This document shows positions 19,803 to 29,581 of a DNA stretch of 64,000 nt, one piece after another. This DNA comes from CAZDBA01 sp965224765 (GTDB lineage Bacteria; Planctomycetota; Planctomycetia; Pirellulales; Pirellulaceae): the NCBI GenBank assembly GCA_965224765.1, contig CBDDAC010000011.1, positions 1-64,000 on the forward strand. The letters are read 5' to 3'. The translations under genes and the position numbers were made by a program. The notes under the pieces were generated by a model. That model ran no database searches and was not told where the DNA came from. It saw only the letters and a program-made list of their open reading frames with translations. Position 1 is the stretch's first letter. Each line of letters begins with the position of its first letter.

Positions 19803-21314
19803 CTATCGTTGAAGTAACTTCTTCTGAATGACACGCATCAGGGATTCGATCTGATCCTTCTCGTCACGGCTGAAAATCAACGGCGTGAAAACCGCGAGCA
19901 GCACAAAAACAACCAGACTGGAGAGCCCGATGAAACTTGGCAACAAAATCGCCAATGGCATCGCAGCGGTCAACCAACATCCAAGATCCGGTTTGGCTCC
20001 CTTCCAACAATTGATCAAATAAATCAGCGTCACGGTTAAACCGTTAGCGAGCGTCGTTGCTCCGACGGCTCCCCATAGACCATAGTGAGGAATCATCAAT
20101 CCATTTAAAAGCAAATTGGCAAACACGCCAATGGCAATCGCTGCCACGCCATACTTCCCTTTTTCAGCCACCCACAGATAATCTTGAGCAACAATAAACA
20201 GGGAAAACCAGATACAATAAATCAAGGTCAAAGGAAGCACCGCCAGGCCAGCATCGTATCGTCCTTGCAACACCGTATCGAACAGCATCGGTGCAAAAAG
20301 CAGCACACCAGCTCCAATGATCGTAAAGCAAATCGCAATCAACTTGATCGTCCAGTTTAATTGAGTGCGAGCTTTCTCTTTTTCGTTCCGTTCCCAATGA
20401 GCCGTCATGTAGGGCATCATAATTCCACCCAGCATGGTCGCGACGCCAACCAGGACCGTTGGAATGACTCGTCCGCTGTGGTACTGCCCGACATAGGCTT
20501 GGGCAATCTCTGCGTCAACGGGTGAATAGTGCACCAGCATATAGCGATCGGCCACTTCAAACAAATTGTGCAAGAGATTGCACATCCACATCCAGGCAGC
20601 ATAAGGAGCAATCCGAACCCACATGGAATGTTGAGTCAACTGCTCGCCATCGGCAGTAATACCGGCTCGATTTTTCCAGAGAAACCAAAACGCAGGAATA
20701 CAGGCCAACGCACTTCCGACGCCCAGCCCAATCGTTACTGCCAACGTTCCATTCTCCCAGGTTGCGAGAAGGGCGGTTGCGACGATAGTAAACAAGATCG
20801 CGGCAATAAACCGCATCAACGTAACGATTCGAACCTGACGAAGAGCTTCCATTAGCGAAGTCAGGTAGTTGATGACCGATACGCCAATCAGTGTAAATGC
20901 AAACGCGTAAATAATAAGAGTATTGCCCGTTTCCCGAAAAAGGATCCACGAGAACATGTCTGGCATCAAAAGCAAAAGAATCGCGGTCGCTGCGGTCGCA
21001 ATCCCGCAAATCCAGTTGACGCGTTTCAAAAACGTCATCAATTGTCCGCGTCGCTGATAGTGTTCAACGAATCGTCCGAAACAACCGGGAAGCCCAAGTA
21101 CAGCAAGCGGCGCGAGCATCAATACGAAACTGTAGATCAGCGACCATTGCCCCAGTTGCTCGTCTGTCATGAATCGACAGAACAAAATATTTCGCAGGAA
21201 ACCGACGAGTCTCTGAACGACGGTCAGAATTAGCGCAAACGCGACGCCCATCATCAGTGAATCTGAGGCGATTTCTCGATTAGTATTTTCTGACTGGGTC
21301 GTAGCGACGGACAT
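19803..21314 (-). CDS. Polysaccharide/lipid flippase of the MATE-MurJ-Wzx superfamily
   Basis: The frame opens upstream at 21389, but ATG at 21314 (MSVATTQSENTNREIASDS) is a better start because the hydrophobic core begins soon after it. There are about 12-14 membrane helices (for example GVAFALILTVVQRLVGFLRN, LGQWSLIYSFVLMLAPLAVL, WGAVGATTLANGLTVTLIYL), about 503 residues. The N-terminal QRLVGFLRNILFCR motif matches polysaccharide transporter family members that flip undecaprenyl-linked sugars across the inner membrane. No glycosyltransferase genes are near, so the substrate cannot be deduced. Confidence 0.85.
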   Translation of the reverse strand: MSVATTQSENTNREIASDSLMMGVAFALILTVVQRLVGFLRNILFCRFMTDEQLGQWSLIYSFVLMLAPLAVLGLPGCFGRFVEHYQRRGQLMTFLKRVNWICGIATAATAILLLLMPDMFSWILFRETGNTLIIYAFAFTLIGVSVINYLTSLMEALRQVRIVTLMRFIAAILFTIVATALLATWENGTLAVTIGLGVGSALACIPAFWFLWKNRAGITADGEQLTQHSMWVRIAPYAAWMWMCNLLHNLFEVADRYMLVHYSPVDAEIAQAYVGQYHSGRVIPTVLVGVATMLGGIMMPYMTAHWERNEKEKARTQLNWTIKLIAICFTIIGAGVLLFAPMLFDTVLQGRYDAGLAVLPLTLIYCIWFSLFIVAQDYLWVAEKGKYGVAAIAIGVFANLLLNGLMIPHYGLWGAVGATTLANGLTVTLIYLINCWKGAKPDLGCWLTAAMPLAILLPSFIGLSSLVVFVLLAVFTPLIFSRDEKDQIESLMRVIQKKLLQR

Positions 21315-21520
21315 CTGAGGATCAGCAAGCTTAATTGGGTTGTCTTTGCTTGTACTTCTCTTCCCATTCAAGATGGGTAGAGACAACAAAAAAACTTACG
21401 TCGCCATTTGACAGAGCAGATTTCGGAATCAAGGATTGATGATTTGCGACCTTGGTCAGGTCGGGTTGTAACGAAAATTCCGGCATGATTCGCTTGGGCT
21501 CAATTCGCCGAAATGGACGA

Positions 21521-23848
21521 CTACTCTCTTTTGGGCCAGAAACCACTTCCTTGCGAAAAATAGAGAGTGAGTCTGTGCAGCGGCGTGTAATGTTCATAGA
21601 CAGACATCACGTCCTCATACTTTGCGTTGGGCACCGGATTAATAATGATCGTGACGGCAGAATCAAGTGCGGGCAACTCGGCTCGATCGACCCTACTCCC
21701 GTTGATTTTTACGCCTCCGCTCTCATCAACATCGATCCGATACTCGCCACGAGAATTCATCGCAATCTCGCCCAAAGCTTCACCTCCCAGGATCACGGAT
21801 TGGGTTTCTCCCGATCGAACAAAGACACTCCCCGTCGCATCTTGAGGGGTTTTAGGCCATTCCCAATTATTGAAGCTCGGTCTGTCCTCGCGTGGACGAA
21901 ATCCTTCCAACTGCCAATTTGCTGATCCAGGCGCGACGTGGCGAACGGCAATCCTTCCCTCTTCGTCACTTTGGACATCAACCCAATAGATAACAGAACT
22001 TGGATAACCGCGAATCAATTCAACGTAAACAGAGACGCTTTCGCCCGGTGCAGCCACCGTTCCAACTTTTACAGTTCCTTCCAATTGCCCCCAGTTCTTT
22101 AGTTTCATCGTTTTCTGTTCCGAGAACGTTTGGAACTGCGTGAAACAAATCCCCCCCTCATGAATGGCTGCTACATGTGCACTTGGGTCGACCTCAGTGG
22201 GAAGAACGAAACGTCCATCGCCATCTGCCTCGACAATGATCGGTCGACTCCATTCGTCAGCCGTTCGAGCGGAAAGTGAACTATCGTAGTTGCCGAACAC
22301 ACCGTCTTGAATTGCCAATTGACGTGAAGTGATTCCGACCCCAATCAATGCTTTGGCGGCTGGTTCTCCACTTGGAAGCAAGACCTGCCCCTGAACTCCC
22401 GAGTCCTTTTTCAAACGGAACGTGATCGTTTGCGAGCCTCTCTCTTTATCGATCGGTGAGAACTGCTGAGGAACATATCCTTCCGTTTCGATTCGCAAGC
22501 ACAGAGGTTGGTATGCTTTGCGGAGTTCCCAATAGAACTCGCCACCTTGAGCGCTGCGAGCGGTATGAGACTGCCAATTGACCCACGGGGAATCAGGAAA
22601 TCGGTCAGCGGCGTCTGCCTCTAACATCTCCCTCCGAATGGGGACCCCCGCGACTGCAATAAACGATTCGATGGGTTCATTGGATGCGGCATCCAAAACG
22701 CGAATCAACAAAGCGGGCTTGCCATCCACGTTGACTTCAGGGCTATCGACCAATTCAACTTCGTCGTCAAACACAGTCGTCTTGGAGGCACGAACTTCCG
22801 CTTCAGCGGTTGGGGTCAACGATGCGTAGACAAGTACGCAAATCGCGAGCGAAACTGCCAAGCCAACAATAGGAAAAACCTGCATTGAATTCTTAGGAGA
22901 ATTGGAAAGGCGTTGAATTCGATCCAGTAGTGCCCCGCCGTTTGCCGCAACACCAAGTAGACGAGGTTCGCGACATTCCTCAAGCGCCGTCAGCGCTTTG
23001 GCATAAACCAGATTGCCACCACAGTACCGGGCTGCCATTTGATCGCAACAAAACTCTCGCTCCGCACGAATCTGCTTGCCGATCCACAACACTGCGGGAT
23101 GAAAATAGAACAACGTCTCAACCCAACTTTGAAGAAAGTTGATCAAGAAATCGCCGCGGCGAACATGGGCCAGTTCGTGCAATAGGATGGCTTCGACATG
23201 CTTAACTGGCAAACTCGTCAAAAATCCTACGGGGACAAGCACCGCAGGTTTTAGCCAACCAACGACCATCGGAACTGACAAACGCGAAGACTCAAGCAAT
23301 GAGATTTGAGGTTGAAGACCGAGCTGATCGGAAAGCCGCCGGAACCTCTCTTTCCATTCGCTCGTTTCAGGAACCGCCCCTTGTCGCCTCCAGCGATTTA
23401 GAGTCAAGCATGAGCGAATCAAATTGACCTCCGCGAAAAAGACTCCGATGACCCAGCCCCCCACCAGCCACGGAAGTAATGGGTCGAGTGAAACCAGCCC
23501 GGAAATCTTACTCGAAGGCACCTGCAAAACCTTAGAAATCGTTGCCGAAGAATCTGCAGCAACGATTTCACCGGACAGACCAGAGGGAAGCACAGCCGAG
23601 ATCGTAGGCGACAAAGGCTCAACAGGCGGCACCTCCATTGAGACAATTTTCGAAATCGTAACCATTGGTAACATGCAAATGATGACCAACGCCAACACAG
23701 AGGTCAGGTAACGGATCCGAGAGAAATTCTTCGGCAGCAAAGCCAACAGGGTCCACAAAGCAATACCGACGATCATTCCTTGCCACAAGAAATGGATTAA
23801 CATCCAGCCAAGAACGTTGGACCAAGAAACCAAAAAAGCAGAGTTCAT
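21521..23848 (-). CDS. BlaR1-like M56 membrane metallopeptidase with carboxypeptidase-regulatory-like C-terminus
   Basis: Four N-terminal membrane helices surround the zinc peptidase domain with HELAHVRRGDFL and EREFCCDQMAA; a further helix (VFPIVGLAVSLAICVLVYAS) leads to a secreted region with Ig/carboxypeptidase-regulatory-like folds (GVQGQVLLPSGEPAAKALIG). BlaR1/MecR1 proteins sense an envelope signal and trigger inactivation of the partner repressor BlaI. The start overlaps the BlaI stop (ATGA), so the two are one operon. There is no penicillin-binding sensor domain, so the signal is not a beta-lactam in the classical way; the C-terminal region is the likely sensor or effector. Confidence 0.85.
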   Translation of the reverse strand: MNSAFLVSWSNVLGWMLIHFLWQGMIVGIALWTLLALLPKNFSRIRYLTSVLALVIICMLPMVTISKIVSMEVPPVEPLSPTISAVLPSGLSGEIVAADSSATISKVLQVPSSKISGLVSLDPLLPWLVGGWVIGVFFAEVNLIRSCLTLNRWRRQGAVPETSEWKERFRRLSDQLGLQPQISLLESSRLSVPMVVGWLKPAVLVPVGFLTSLPVKHVEAILLHELAHVRRGDFLINFLQSWVETLFYFHPAVLWIGKQIRAEREFCCDQMAARYCGGNLVYAKALTALEECREPRLLGVAANGGALLDRIQRLSNSPKNSMQVFPIVGLAVSLAICVLVYASLTPTAEAEVRASKTTVFDDEVELVDSPEVNVDGKPALLIRVLDAASNEPIESFIAVAGVPIRREMLEADAADRFPDSPWVNWQSHTARSAQGGEFYWELRKAYQPLCLRIETEGYVPQQFSPIDKERGSQTITFRLKKDSGVQGQVLLPSGEPAAKALIGVGITSRQLAIQDGVFGNYDSSLSARTADEWSRPIIVEADGDGRFVLPTEVDPSAHVAAIHEGGICFTQFQTFSEQKTMKLKNWGQLEGTVKVGTVAAPGESVSVYVELIRGYPSSVIYWVDVQSDEEGRIAVRHVAPGSANWQLEGFRPREDRPSFNNWEWPKTPQDATGSVFVRSGETQSVILGGEALGEIAMNSRGEYRIDVDESGGVKINGSRVDRAELPALDSAVTIIINPVPNAKYEDVMSVYEHYTPLHRLTLYFSQGSGFWPKRE

Positions 23849-24270
23849 TTCTTTGTACCTTTTTTTCTGGGTGCAGAGGATGAAGCGTCTTGTTCCATGG
23901 AATCTATGAGACTGCGAATCTCTTTCAATTCTTCGGCAGACGCCTTTTGCTCGGACAGGGCCTGAATCACCAGTCTTCCTGGCTTTCCCCCAAACGCATT
24001 TTTTAACAGCTCAAGAACTAGATTCTTTTGCATCGTCTCCGCTTCGTTCGCGGCCTCGTAAACATGACTTCGTTGAGATTCATCGCGAGTAACAAGTCCC
24101 TTTTCCACCATTCGCTGCAAGATCTTTAGTGTCGTACTGTACCCGGTTTCTCCATCAACCAAGTCGTGAATCTGGCGTACCGTGCTTGGCCCCCGCTCCC
24201 AAAGTACTCGCAAAAGCTGCAACTCAGCGGGCGTTGGTTTGGGTATCGACTTTTGCGTTTTCTTTTTCAT
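23845..24270 (-). CDS. BlaI/MecI/CopY-family transcriptional repressor
   Basis: About 141 residues from ATG at 24270 (MKKKTQKSIPKPTPAELQLL). The winged helix has the family hallmark LRVLWERGPSTVRQIHDLV, GETGYSTTLKILQRMVEKGL V, and a C-terminal dimerisation helix ending in a basic tail. The frame is open to 24288, but that ATG lies upstream of the predicted transcription start and within the operator, so 24270 is preferred. Translationally coupled to the M56 gene, which presumably inactivates it. The operator-promoter just upstream predicts autorepression. Confidence 0.9.
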   Translation of the reverse strand: MKKKTQKSIPKPTPAELQLLRVLWERGPSTVRQIHDLVDGETGYSTTLKILQRMVEKGLVTRDESQRSHVYEAANEAETMQKNLVLELLKNAFGGKPGRLVIQALSEQKASAEELKEIRSLIDSMEQDASSSAPRKKGTKK

Positions 24271-24276
24271 GGCTGC

Positions 24277-24318
24277 ATTGTACGACACCTGTCGTATGTG
24301 TCAACGACAACTGTCGTA
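24277..24318 (-). promoter_or_regulatory. BlaI operon promoter with two operators; leaderless start
   Basis: On the minus strand TTGACA (24299-24304) and TACAAT (24277-24282) are separated by 16 bases. The -10 box is 6 bases from the ATG, so the transcript should begin at or within a base or two of the start codon (leaderless). Between -35 and -10 lies TACGACA-CC-TGTCGTA (24281-24296); a second copy AACGACA-AC-TGTCGTA (24303-24318) sits exactly 22 bp upstream, two helical turns away. This is the expected layout for cooperative repression by BlaI dimers. Confidence 0.8.
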
Positions 24319-24536
24319 CTATTTGAAAATCCGTTTTTTTGGGATTGGAGGTCTGCCATGCCCTCACCACGTCTCAATAGGCACTTTTGCTTCGCAATCT
24401 AATCAGCGAGCGATGCCTGTTGACGGCGGTCGAAAAGCTTTTCCGCCTGCTTACCGATGAGATTGGTGGTCCGCTTTTAGGGGATAAACAAACCAGGGAC
24501 TCCGGTGAGGCCGATTTTGGGTTACGGAGATCCGCC

Positions 24537-25172
24537 CTACTGGTCCAGACCAAGCTTTTGAATCGTTGCGATATCCGAAACTGGATAAACACGTTCACGG
24601 GGCATCAAGAGTTTGTCGTATCGCAAGTGAACACTGTTTTCTTGTTGTTCACGAACGAATTCTGAGACGTCCGTTATCTCGACGACCCATTCGCGTGAAT
24701 ACTTCAACAGCGTTTCACCGCGCAGCCCAAGTTGAATCGCTCGCCTCTCTAATTTGTCTCCATTAGGAGCATGATCGGGATCCCACTGCAGGCGCACATT
24801 TGATGACGTCACCGCCTTTTTCCATGACTCCTGGCAAGTGTACAGCTGTCGTTGATATGACGAATAGACTGCTTGAGCCAGCATCAAGTCAAAGGCGGCG
24901 CGGCATATTCGGATCGCCAACACCACCGTTTGATCTTGTTTCGATGCCCAACCACAGCGGAACATCATCCAAAGAAAATTCGGCTTGATCCAAGACATTC
25001 GCGTGAATTTGAAGTCACCACCGAAATAACCATTCTCCGCAGCAAATCGGCCGATATGTGCTCGATAAGCCTGATAGACCACAATCGAGTCTTCATCGTA
25101 CTGAGCGAGGATCACTCGCCCTGCATCCGGCCAAATAAGTGCTTGAGATTGATAGGATTCTGTTGCTAGATT
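24537..25172 (-). CDS. DUF4291 family protein
   Basis: The conserved family blocks are visible: ILAQYDEDSIVVYQAYRAHI near the start, FTRMSWIKPNFLWMMFRCGW in the middle and LQWDPDHAPNGDKLERRAIQ LG later, ending VYPVSDIATIQKLGL. Length (about 211 residues) fits the family. The frame opens at 25196, but ATG at 25172 (MNLATESYQS) matches where homologues begin. DUF4291 proteins are widespread, soluble and have no established function. The gene is alone; nothing nearby suggests its role. Confidence 0.85.
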   Translation of the reverse strand, partial: NLATESYQSQALIWPDAGRVILAQYDEDSIVVYQAYRAHIGRFAAENGYFGGDFKFTRMSWIKPNFLWMMFRCGWASKQDQTVVLAIRICRAAFDLMLAQAVYSSYQRQLYTCQESWKKAVTSSNVRLQWDPDHAPNGDKLERRAIQLGLRGETLLKYSREWVVEITDVSEFVREQQENSVHLRYDKLLMPRERVYPVSDIATIQKLGLDQ

Positions 25173-25234
25173 CATAGTCGAAAGACAAGGATACAAAGAA
25201 CGGGTTCGGAAGATTTTAACGAACTGTATTGAAC

Positions 25235-25308
25235 GGGAGTTTGAGGCGGTTGAGACTCCTACTGAAACGATTTCGTTCGATTGGTTTCGGCAGGAGCCTC
25301 AACCTCCC
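25235..25308. repeat. Dispersed imperfect inverted repeat
   Basis: Arms of the type GGGAGTTTGAGGC...CTCCTACTGAAAC and GTTTCGGCAGGAGCCTCAACCTCCC can fold onto each other. The same 'GGGAGGTTGAGGC / GCCGAAAC' word occurs at 45399-45424, 45629-45654 and 48570-48610. The rest of the 25197-25483 gap shows nothing else. Confidence 0.7.
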
Positions 25309-25483
25309 AGATTTGGCCGACCGCTATTCGTTTCCGATTGGCATGGCCTCAGCAAACCCTTTACCAATCCTCGCTAGAATTTTACTACACCCCAAATAGA
25401 CATTCCAGTGCTCCGGCCTGTTGACCGATTTTTGCATTGCGTTGCGTCCGCGAATGCCGATCCATTGGAACAGATCGCCTTGG

Positions 25484-26965
25484 CTAATCAAGCTTCATAG
25501 TAATGCGCAAGACTTCTGCGTCGGTCGTTAGTCCCTTCTCGACTTTGACTTTACCGTCATCACTCAAGGTTTTCATCCCGTTTTTGCAAGCCGAGTCCTT
25601 GATCAATGAAGCGTTGGGGCGGTTCTGAATCAAACCACGGATCTCTTCATTGATGATCATCAATTCAAACACTCCGACTCGACCGTGAAATCCGGTATTG
25701 CGGCAAGCTTGACATCGACTCCCTAGTTGGTCGCTGCCACAATTCCCCTTGCAAACTTGGCACACTCTACGAACCAAACGCTGGGACAATACACCAATCA
25801 GACTGCTTGCCACCAAGTAGGGCTCGATCCCCAAGTCCAACAAACGGGTGACCGCACTGGAGGCATCGTTCGTGTGCAGCGTCGAAAAAACCATGTGCCC
25901 AGTCAGTGCTGATTGGATCGCCATTTCGGCCGTTTCTTGGTCACGAATTTCACCGATCATGATGATGTCAGGATCTTGCCGAAGTACATTTCGTAATCCG
26001 CTGGCAAACGTCATCCCCTTCTTTTCATTGACTTGCGTTTGACTAATTCCATCAAGTTGGTACTCGATGGGATCTTCGAGAGTAACCACATTGCTTGAGA
26101 GGGTATTGATCTCCTGCAGCGCAGCATACAATGTCGTGCTTTTTCCGCCGCCCGTTGGACCTGTCACGAGAATCAAGCCGTGCTCCAATCGAATGATCTT
26201 TTGAAACTGCTTTAAACTTCCTGCCGACATCCCAAGGTCGTTCAATGAATAGAGCCGGGCACTCTTGTCCAACAGCCGAATGACAATTCGTTCTCCATGA
26301 CTCGTCGGCAGCGATGCAATGCGAAGATCGATCTGGCGTTCCCCAATTTCTGCAGATGCTCGCCCGTCCTGAGGCAATCGTTTCTCGGCGATGTTCATTT
26401 TGCCAATAATCTTGACGCGGCTAAGCACCTCCTCTTGCGATGACTTGGGAATGACAAACTGATCAAAAAGAGAACCGTCAACTCGAAACCGAACTTGTAG
26501 TTTCTCTTCATAGGGTTGGATATGAATGTCACTTGCACGTTGGCGAACGGCATCAAACAGAATTGAGTTCACCAGCCGGATCACGGGCGGCCGACCTGTT
26601 TGATCCAAAAGATCCTCGCGTTCCGCTTTCGTGATTCTCAACACGTCGGGATTTTCTTCTAACGCTTCAATGGCGGTGTTCGTTTGGCTCGTTTGGTTCT
26701 GATAGGCAGAGTTGATCGCTTTGAGCAACTCCGACTCTGTAGTCATCATCGGATAAACTGATTGACCCAGAATCCGCGTAACAATATCGACTTGGGGAAG
26801 ACTTTCAGAATCACACATTGCCAAAAGCAATCCATGATCTGAATCAAACGCCAGAACTTTTTGCTCACGAGACAGCGAAATTGGATATCGCTCAATAAAT
26901 TCCGTACAGGGCCTGAGCCCATCTAGCGATTGGTAAAAGGGAGTATCTTGATTTTCGACGGTCAT
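25484..26965 (-). CDS. gspE: Type II secretion / type IV pilus assembly ATPase GspE
   Basis: The C-terminal ATPase has Walker A GPTGGGKSTT, Asp box LEDPIEYQ, Walker B-like IIMIGEIRD and His box GHMVFSTLHTND; the N1-type and N2 domain (ASDIHIQPYEEKLQVRFRVD G) is upstream. A four-cysteine zinc motif is present (CQVCKGNC ... CQAC). It powers pseudopilus assembly from the cytoplasmic face. The first codon of the open frame is TTG at 26968; ATG at 26965 directly follows and is used here. It lies 107 bases downstream of gspD on the same strand and is divergent from gspF-M. Confidence 0.93.
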   Translation of the reverse strand: MTVENQDTPFYQSLDGLRPCTEFIERYPISLSREQKVLAFDSDHGLLLAMCDSESLPQVDIVTRILGQSVYPMMTTESELLKAINSAYQNQTSQTNTAIEALEENPDVLRITKAEREDLLDQTGRPPVIRLVNSILFDAVRQRASDIHIQPYEEKLQVRFRVDGSLFDQFVIPKSSQEEVLSRVKIIGKMNIAEKRLPQDGRASAEIGERQIDLRIASLPTSHGERIVIRLLDKSARLYSLNDLGMSAGSLKQFQKIIRLEHGLILVTGPTGGGKSTTLYAALQEINTLSSNVVTLEDPIEYQLDGISQTQVNEKKGMTFASGLRNVLRQDPDIIMIGEIRDQETAEMAIQSALTGHMVFSTLHTNDASSAVTRLLDLGIEPYLVASSLIGVLSQRLVRRVCQVCKGNCGSDQLGSRCQACRNTGFHGRVGVFELMIINEEIRGLIQNRPNASLIKDSACKNGMKTLSDDGKVKVEKGLTTDAEVLRITMKLD

Positions 26966-27071
26966 CAAAGACTCTGGCGGAGCGATTGGGGCAAACGACT
27001 ATCTGCCTATTACAGAGCCGACGTGTTTAGATGTCAAACTTTTTCCGAATCGAACCGTTGGCAAACGTTGC

Positions 27072-29492
27072 TCAACGTATCAGAACTGGACCGCTTGAGG
27101 GAAAATCGTCTGGTAAACTCGCTCTGTTCCTTTCCAATTCCGACAAAAAGCGAAGATCTTTGAATTTATCGTCTCGCAAAATGATGGGTTTGATAAAAAC
27201 AAATAGTCGCTGGCCTTCGCTTCCTTTGATTTGCCGATTAGTCAAATCCCTAAGGATCGGTAACTGTTCGATTAAGGGAAGTCCCTGCAGGTCGTCCGAA
27301 ACTCGTCGTCGTGTCAGACCACCGACAATAACCGTGTGCCCATCCGGAATACTTACATCGCTGGTCACCTGGTCGGTATTTCGCGGTGGTGGAACGCCCG
27401 CGCTCCCCGTCCCAGTAAAGTCATTGATAAGAACATCAAATTCCAGATTCAAGTAGTCGTCGTCTGAGATTTGTGGCGTCACACTAATGGTGGTACCCGC
27501 TTGGGCAAACCCTGCGAAACTTGTTGTAGAAACCGTATTGGCCGCATTGATGCTGGTGAAGGGAACCTCCGCCACACTGGATAGCAGGCCCGTGGCGTTG
27601 TCATTCACAAGAATCCTTGGAGCCGCAATCACTCGGGAGCGTTTATGGGTCGCAAGAGCTCGAAGAACGACGTCTGCAATATCGGGGTCGACCAACGTTC
27701 CATTGAATCCTAATCCTGGAGTAAGGGTCAGGTTTCCAGCGGTGCCGCTCGTTTCACTCAATCCAAAACTGGTAAACGAGAACAACCGCTTGCTTCCGTT
27801 GCGATCTCCACCGCCAATTTCAATGCCCAAATTAAAATCGTCACTGTCGGTCAGCGTTACCACATTGACCTCAATCAACACCTGGGGCCTTCGAACGTCC
27901 AGCCTTTCAATCAAGCTGGCGTATAACTGCTGCACTGCGGGCTCGGCGACAACGATCAAGGTGTTGGTTGTCTCGTGGATCGTAATTTTCGCTTCACCAG
28001 GAATTACGTTCTCGCCTTGTTGAAACGCACCTCCCGCCTGTTGGAACGGAAATTGTCCCGGCCCCAACCCTTGCTGCCCTTCAAAACCGTTGCCATTGCG
28101 AAATGTGTTGTTTGGATTGATCGGGTTTCCATTGGCATCCTGGATGATTTGATTTGGGACTCCAGGAAATTGGCCTTCGCCTTGTGCACCAAAATTATTG
28201 GCTCCGTTGACTTGAAAGCCATCACGGGTAGCGAACCCATCGAGCCGATCATTCCTACGACTTGAACCGCCGAAACGATTTTCTCGAAAACGCCTTTCGA
28301 TTGACTGGAGCGTGTCAAGAATATCAACCGCTTTGACGTTCTTGAGCGTATAGAACTCAATGGGGCTTTGATCGTTCTCCTTTTGTGAGGAAACGTCCAA
28401 TTGCTTACGAAATTGCTCAACTCTTTTGTGTATCTCTTTCTGCGCGGTAACGGTCAACTGGTTGGATTCGGTATTCACATTTGATTGGTAAATTCGTTGC
28501 AGCGAGTCGTCTTCTTGTTTTCCCAGAGACTGTTTAACGAGCCCGTCAATTCGAGCCGCGGAAACAAATTGAAACTCATAGGTTCGAACTTCCAACCCGA
28601 GGCCAACATCAAGTTTTTCTACTAAATCGAGAGCCTGACGGATCTGAATCGTTGTGCCAATCAAAATCAATTCATTCGTTCGTTCATTCGCTGAAACGCT
28701 CAGATCAGATCCCTTCTGCAATTGGCTGGGTTGATTGGTTCGAATCGCAGCGTTAGAAGCCTTAGATGTTTGTGACAGAATCTCTTTAAGCTGAGTCGCC
28801 AGTTCGTTCGCGCCAAGATGAACAACTTTATAGAATATGGGCTGAGCAAGTTCGATCGGCTGATCCATTTCCTTGATCAGTTTGTGAATGCGAACGAGCT
28901 TCCTGGCGGTCTCCGTGACGATCAGAATGTTTCGACCTGGAATCGTCGACATCGCCGAACCGGCGGTGTCTCCCACATACAATAGATTGGTGATAAACGT
29001 CGAGACGGCATCAGGAGAAGCGTTGGCAAGTGAAAAAACAGCCGTTACATATTCGGCCTTGGGGACGTCATCCAGTTTCTCAGGTTCACTTTCAGGTGCG
29101 AAAACTCTGGCTCTCTCCAAAGGAACAACTCGATAAAAATTATCGATGTCAGTCTGCACCAAGGCGAGCTCCTTGGTTCTCAAAACCGCCTGGACCAATT
29201 CAAACATCTCATCAAGACCAACTCGATTGCGGCCATAAAATTCAATTTTTGCGTTTTGATTCGTCAACTCGCCAAAGTCTACTATTTTCAAATCTCGGAG
29301 TTTCGCGAGCCATTCGATGAACCCCTTCAAGTCAAGATCCGCCTTGTCCGCAAGATTAATCTGCCCCTCATCGTCGACTTGCGGAAACTCCTCTTGGACC
29401 TGAGGCACCGCCATAGACATCCTTGGGTGGCACAACATCAGTCCAACCAAGGAAATAAATAGGAACAGCAGTTTGATTTTTGCGCAATTCAT
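27072..29492 (-). CDS. gspD: Type II secretion outer-membrane secretin GspD
   Basis: A signal peptide begins at ATG 29492 (MNCAKIKLLFLFISLVGLML). N-domain repeats (for example VFSLANASPDAVSTFI, VVHLGANELATQLKEI, YTLKNVKAVDILDTLQSI) precede the secretin core (LIEVNVVTLTDSDDFNLGIE ... VPFTSI ... VSIPDGHTVIVGGL) and a C-terminal tail. A Gly/Asn/Gln/Phe-rich insert of about 75 residues separates the last N-domain from the core, coding roughly 28020-28260. It forms the outer-membrane pore. The upstream ATG at 29513 is less likely because it lies before the hydrophobic signal. Confidence 0.92.
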   Translation of the reverse strand: MNCAKIKLLFLFISLVGLMLCHPRMSMAVPQVQEEFPQVDDEGQINLADKADLDLKGFIEWLAKLRDLKIVDFGELTNQNAKIEFYGRNRVGLDEMFELVQAVLRTKELALVQTDIDNFYRVVPLERARVFAPESEPEKLDDVPKAEYVTAVFSLANASPDAVSTFITNLLYVGDTAGSAMSTIPGRNILIVTETARKLVRIHKLIKEMDQPIELAQPIFYKVVHLGANELATQLKEILSQTSKASNAAIRTNQPSQLQKGSDLSVSANERTNELILIGTTIQIRQALDLVEKLDVGLGLEVRTYEFQFVSAARIDGLVKQSLGKQEDDSLQRIYQSNVNTESNQLTVTAQKEIHKRVEQFRKQLDVSSQKENDQSPIEFYTLKNVKAVDILDTLQSIERRFRENRFGGSSRRNDRLDGFATRDGFQVNGANNFGAQGEGQFPGVPNQIIQDANGNPINPNNTFRNGNGFEGQQGLGPGQFPFQQAGGAFQQGENVIPGEAKITIHETTNTLIVVAEPAVQQLYASLIERLDVRRPQVLIEVNVVTLTDSDDFNLGIEIGGGDRNGSKRLFSFTSFGLSETSGTAGNLTLTPGLGFNGTLVDPDIADVVLRALATHKRSRVIAAPRILVNDNATGLLSSVAEVPFTSINAANTVSTTSFAGFAQAGTTISVTPQISDDDYLNLEFDVLINDFTGTGSAGVPPPRNTDQVTSDVSIPDGHTVIVGGLTRRRVSDDLQGLPLIEQLPILRDLTNRQIKGSEGQRLFVFIKPIILRDDKFKDLRFLSELERNRASLPDDFPSSGPVLIR

Positions 29493-29581
29493 GACAACAC
29501 TATTAGGGGGCAATAACCTGAAGGCTTATCCCAGAATAAAATCGATCAAGTCAAGCCAATCATTACCGCTAGCAATTAGCC

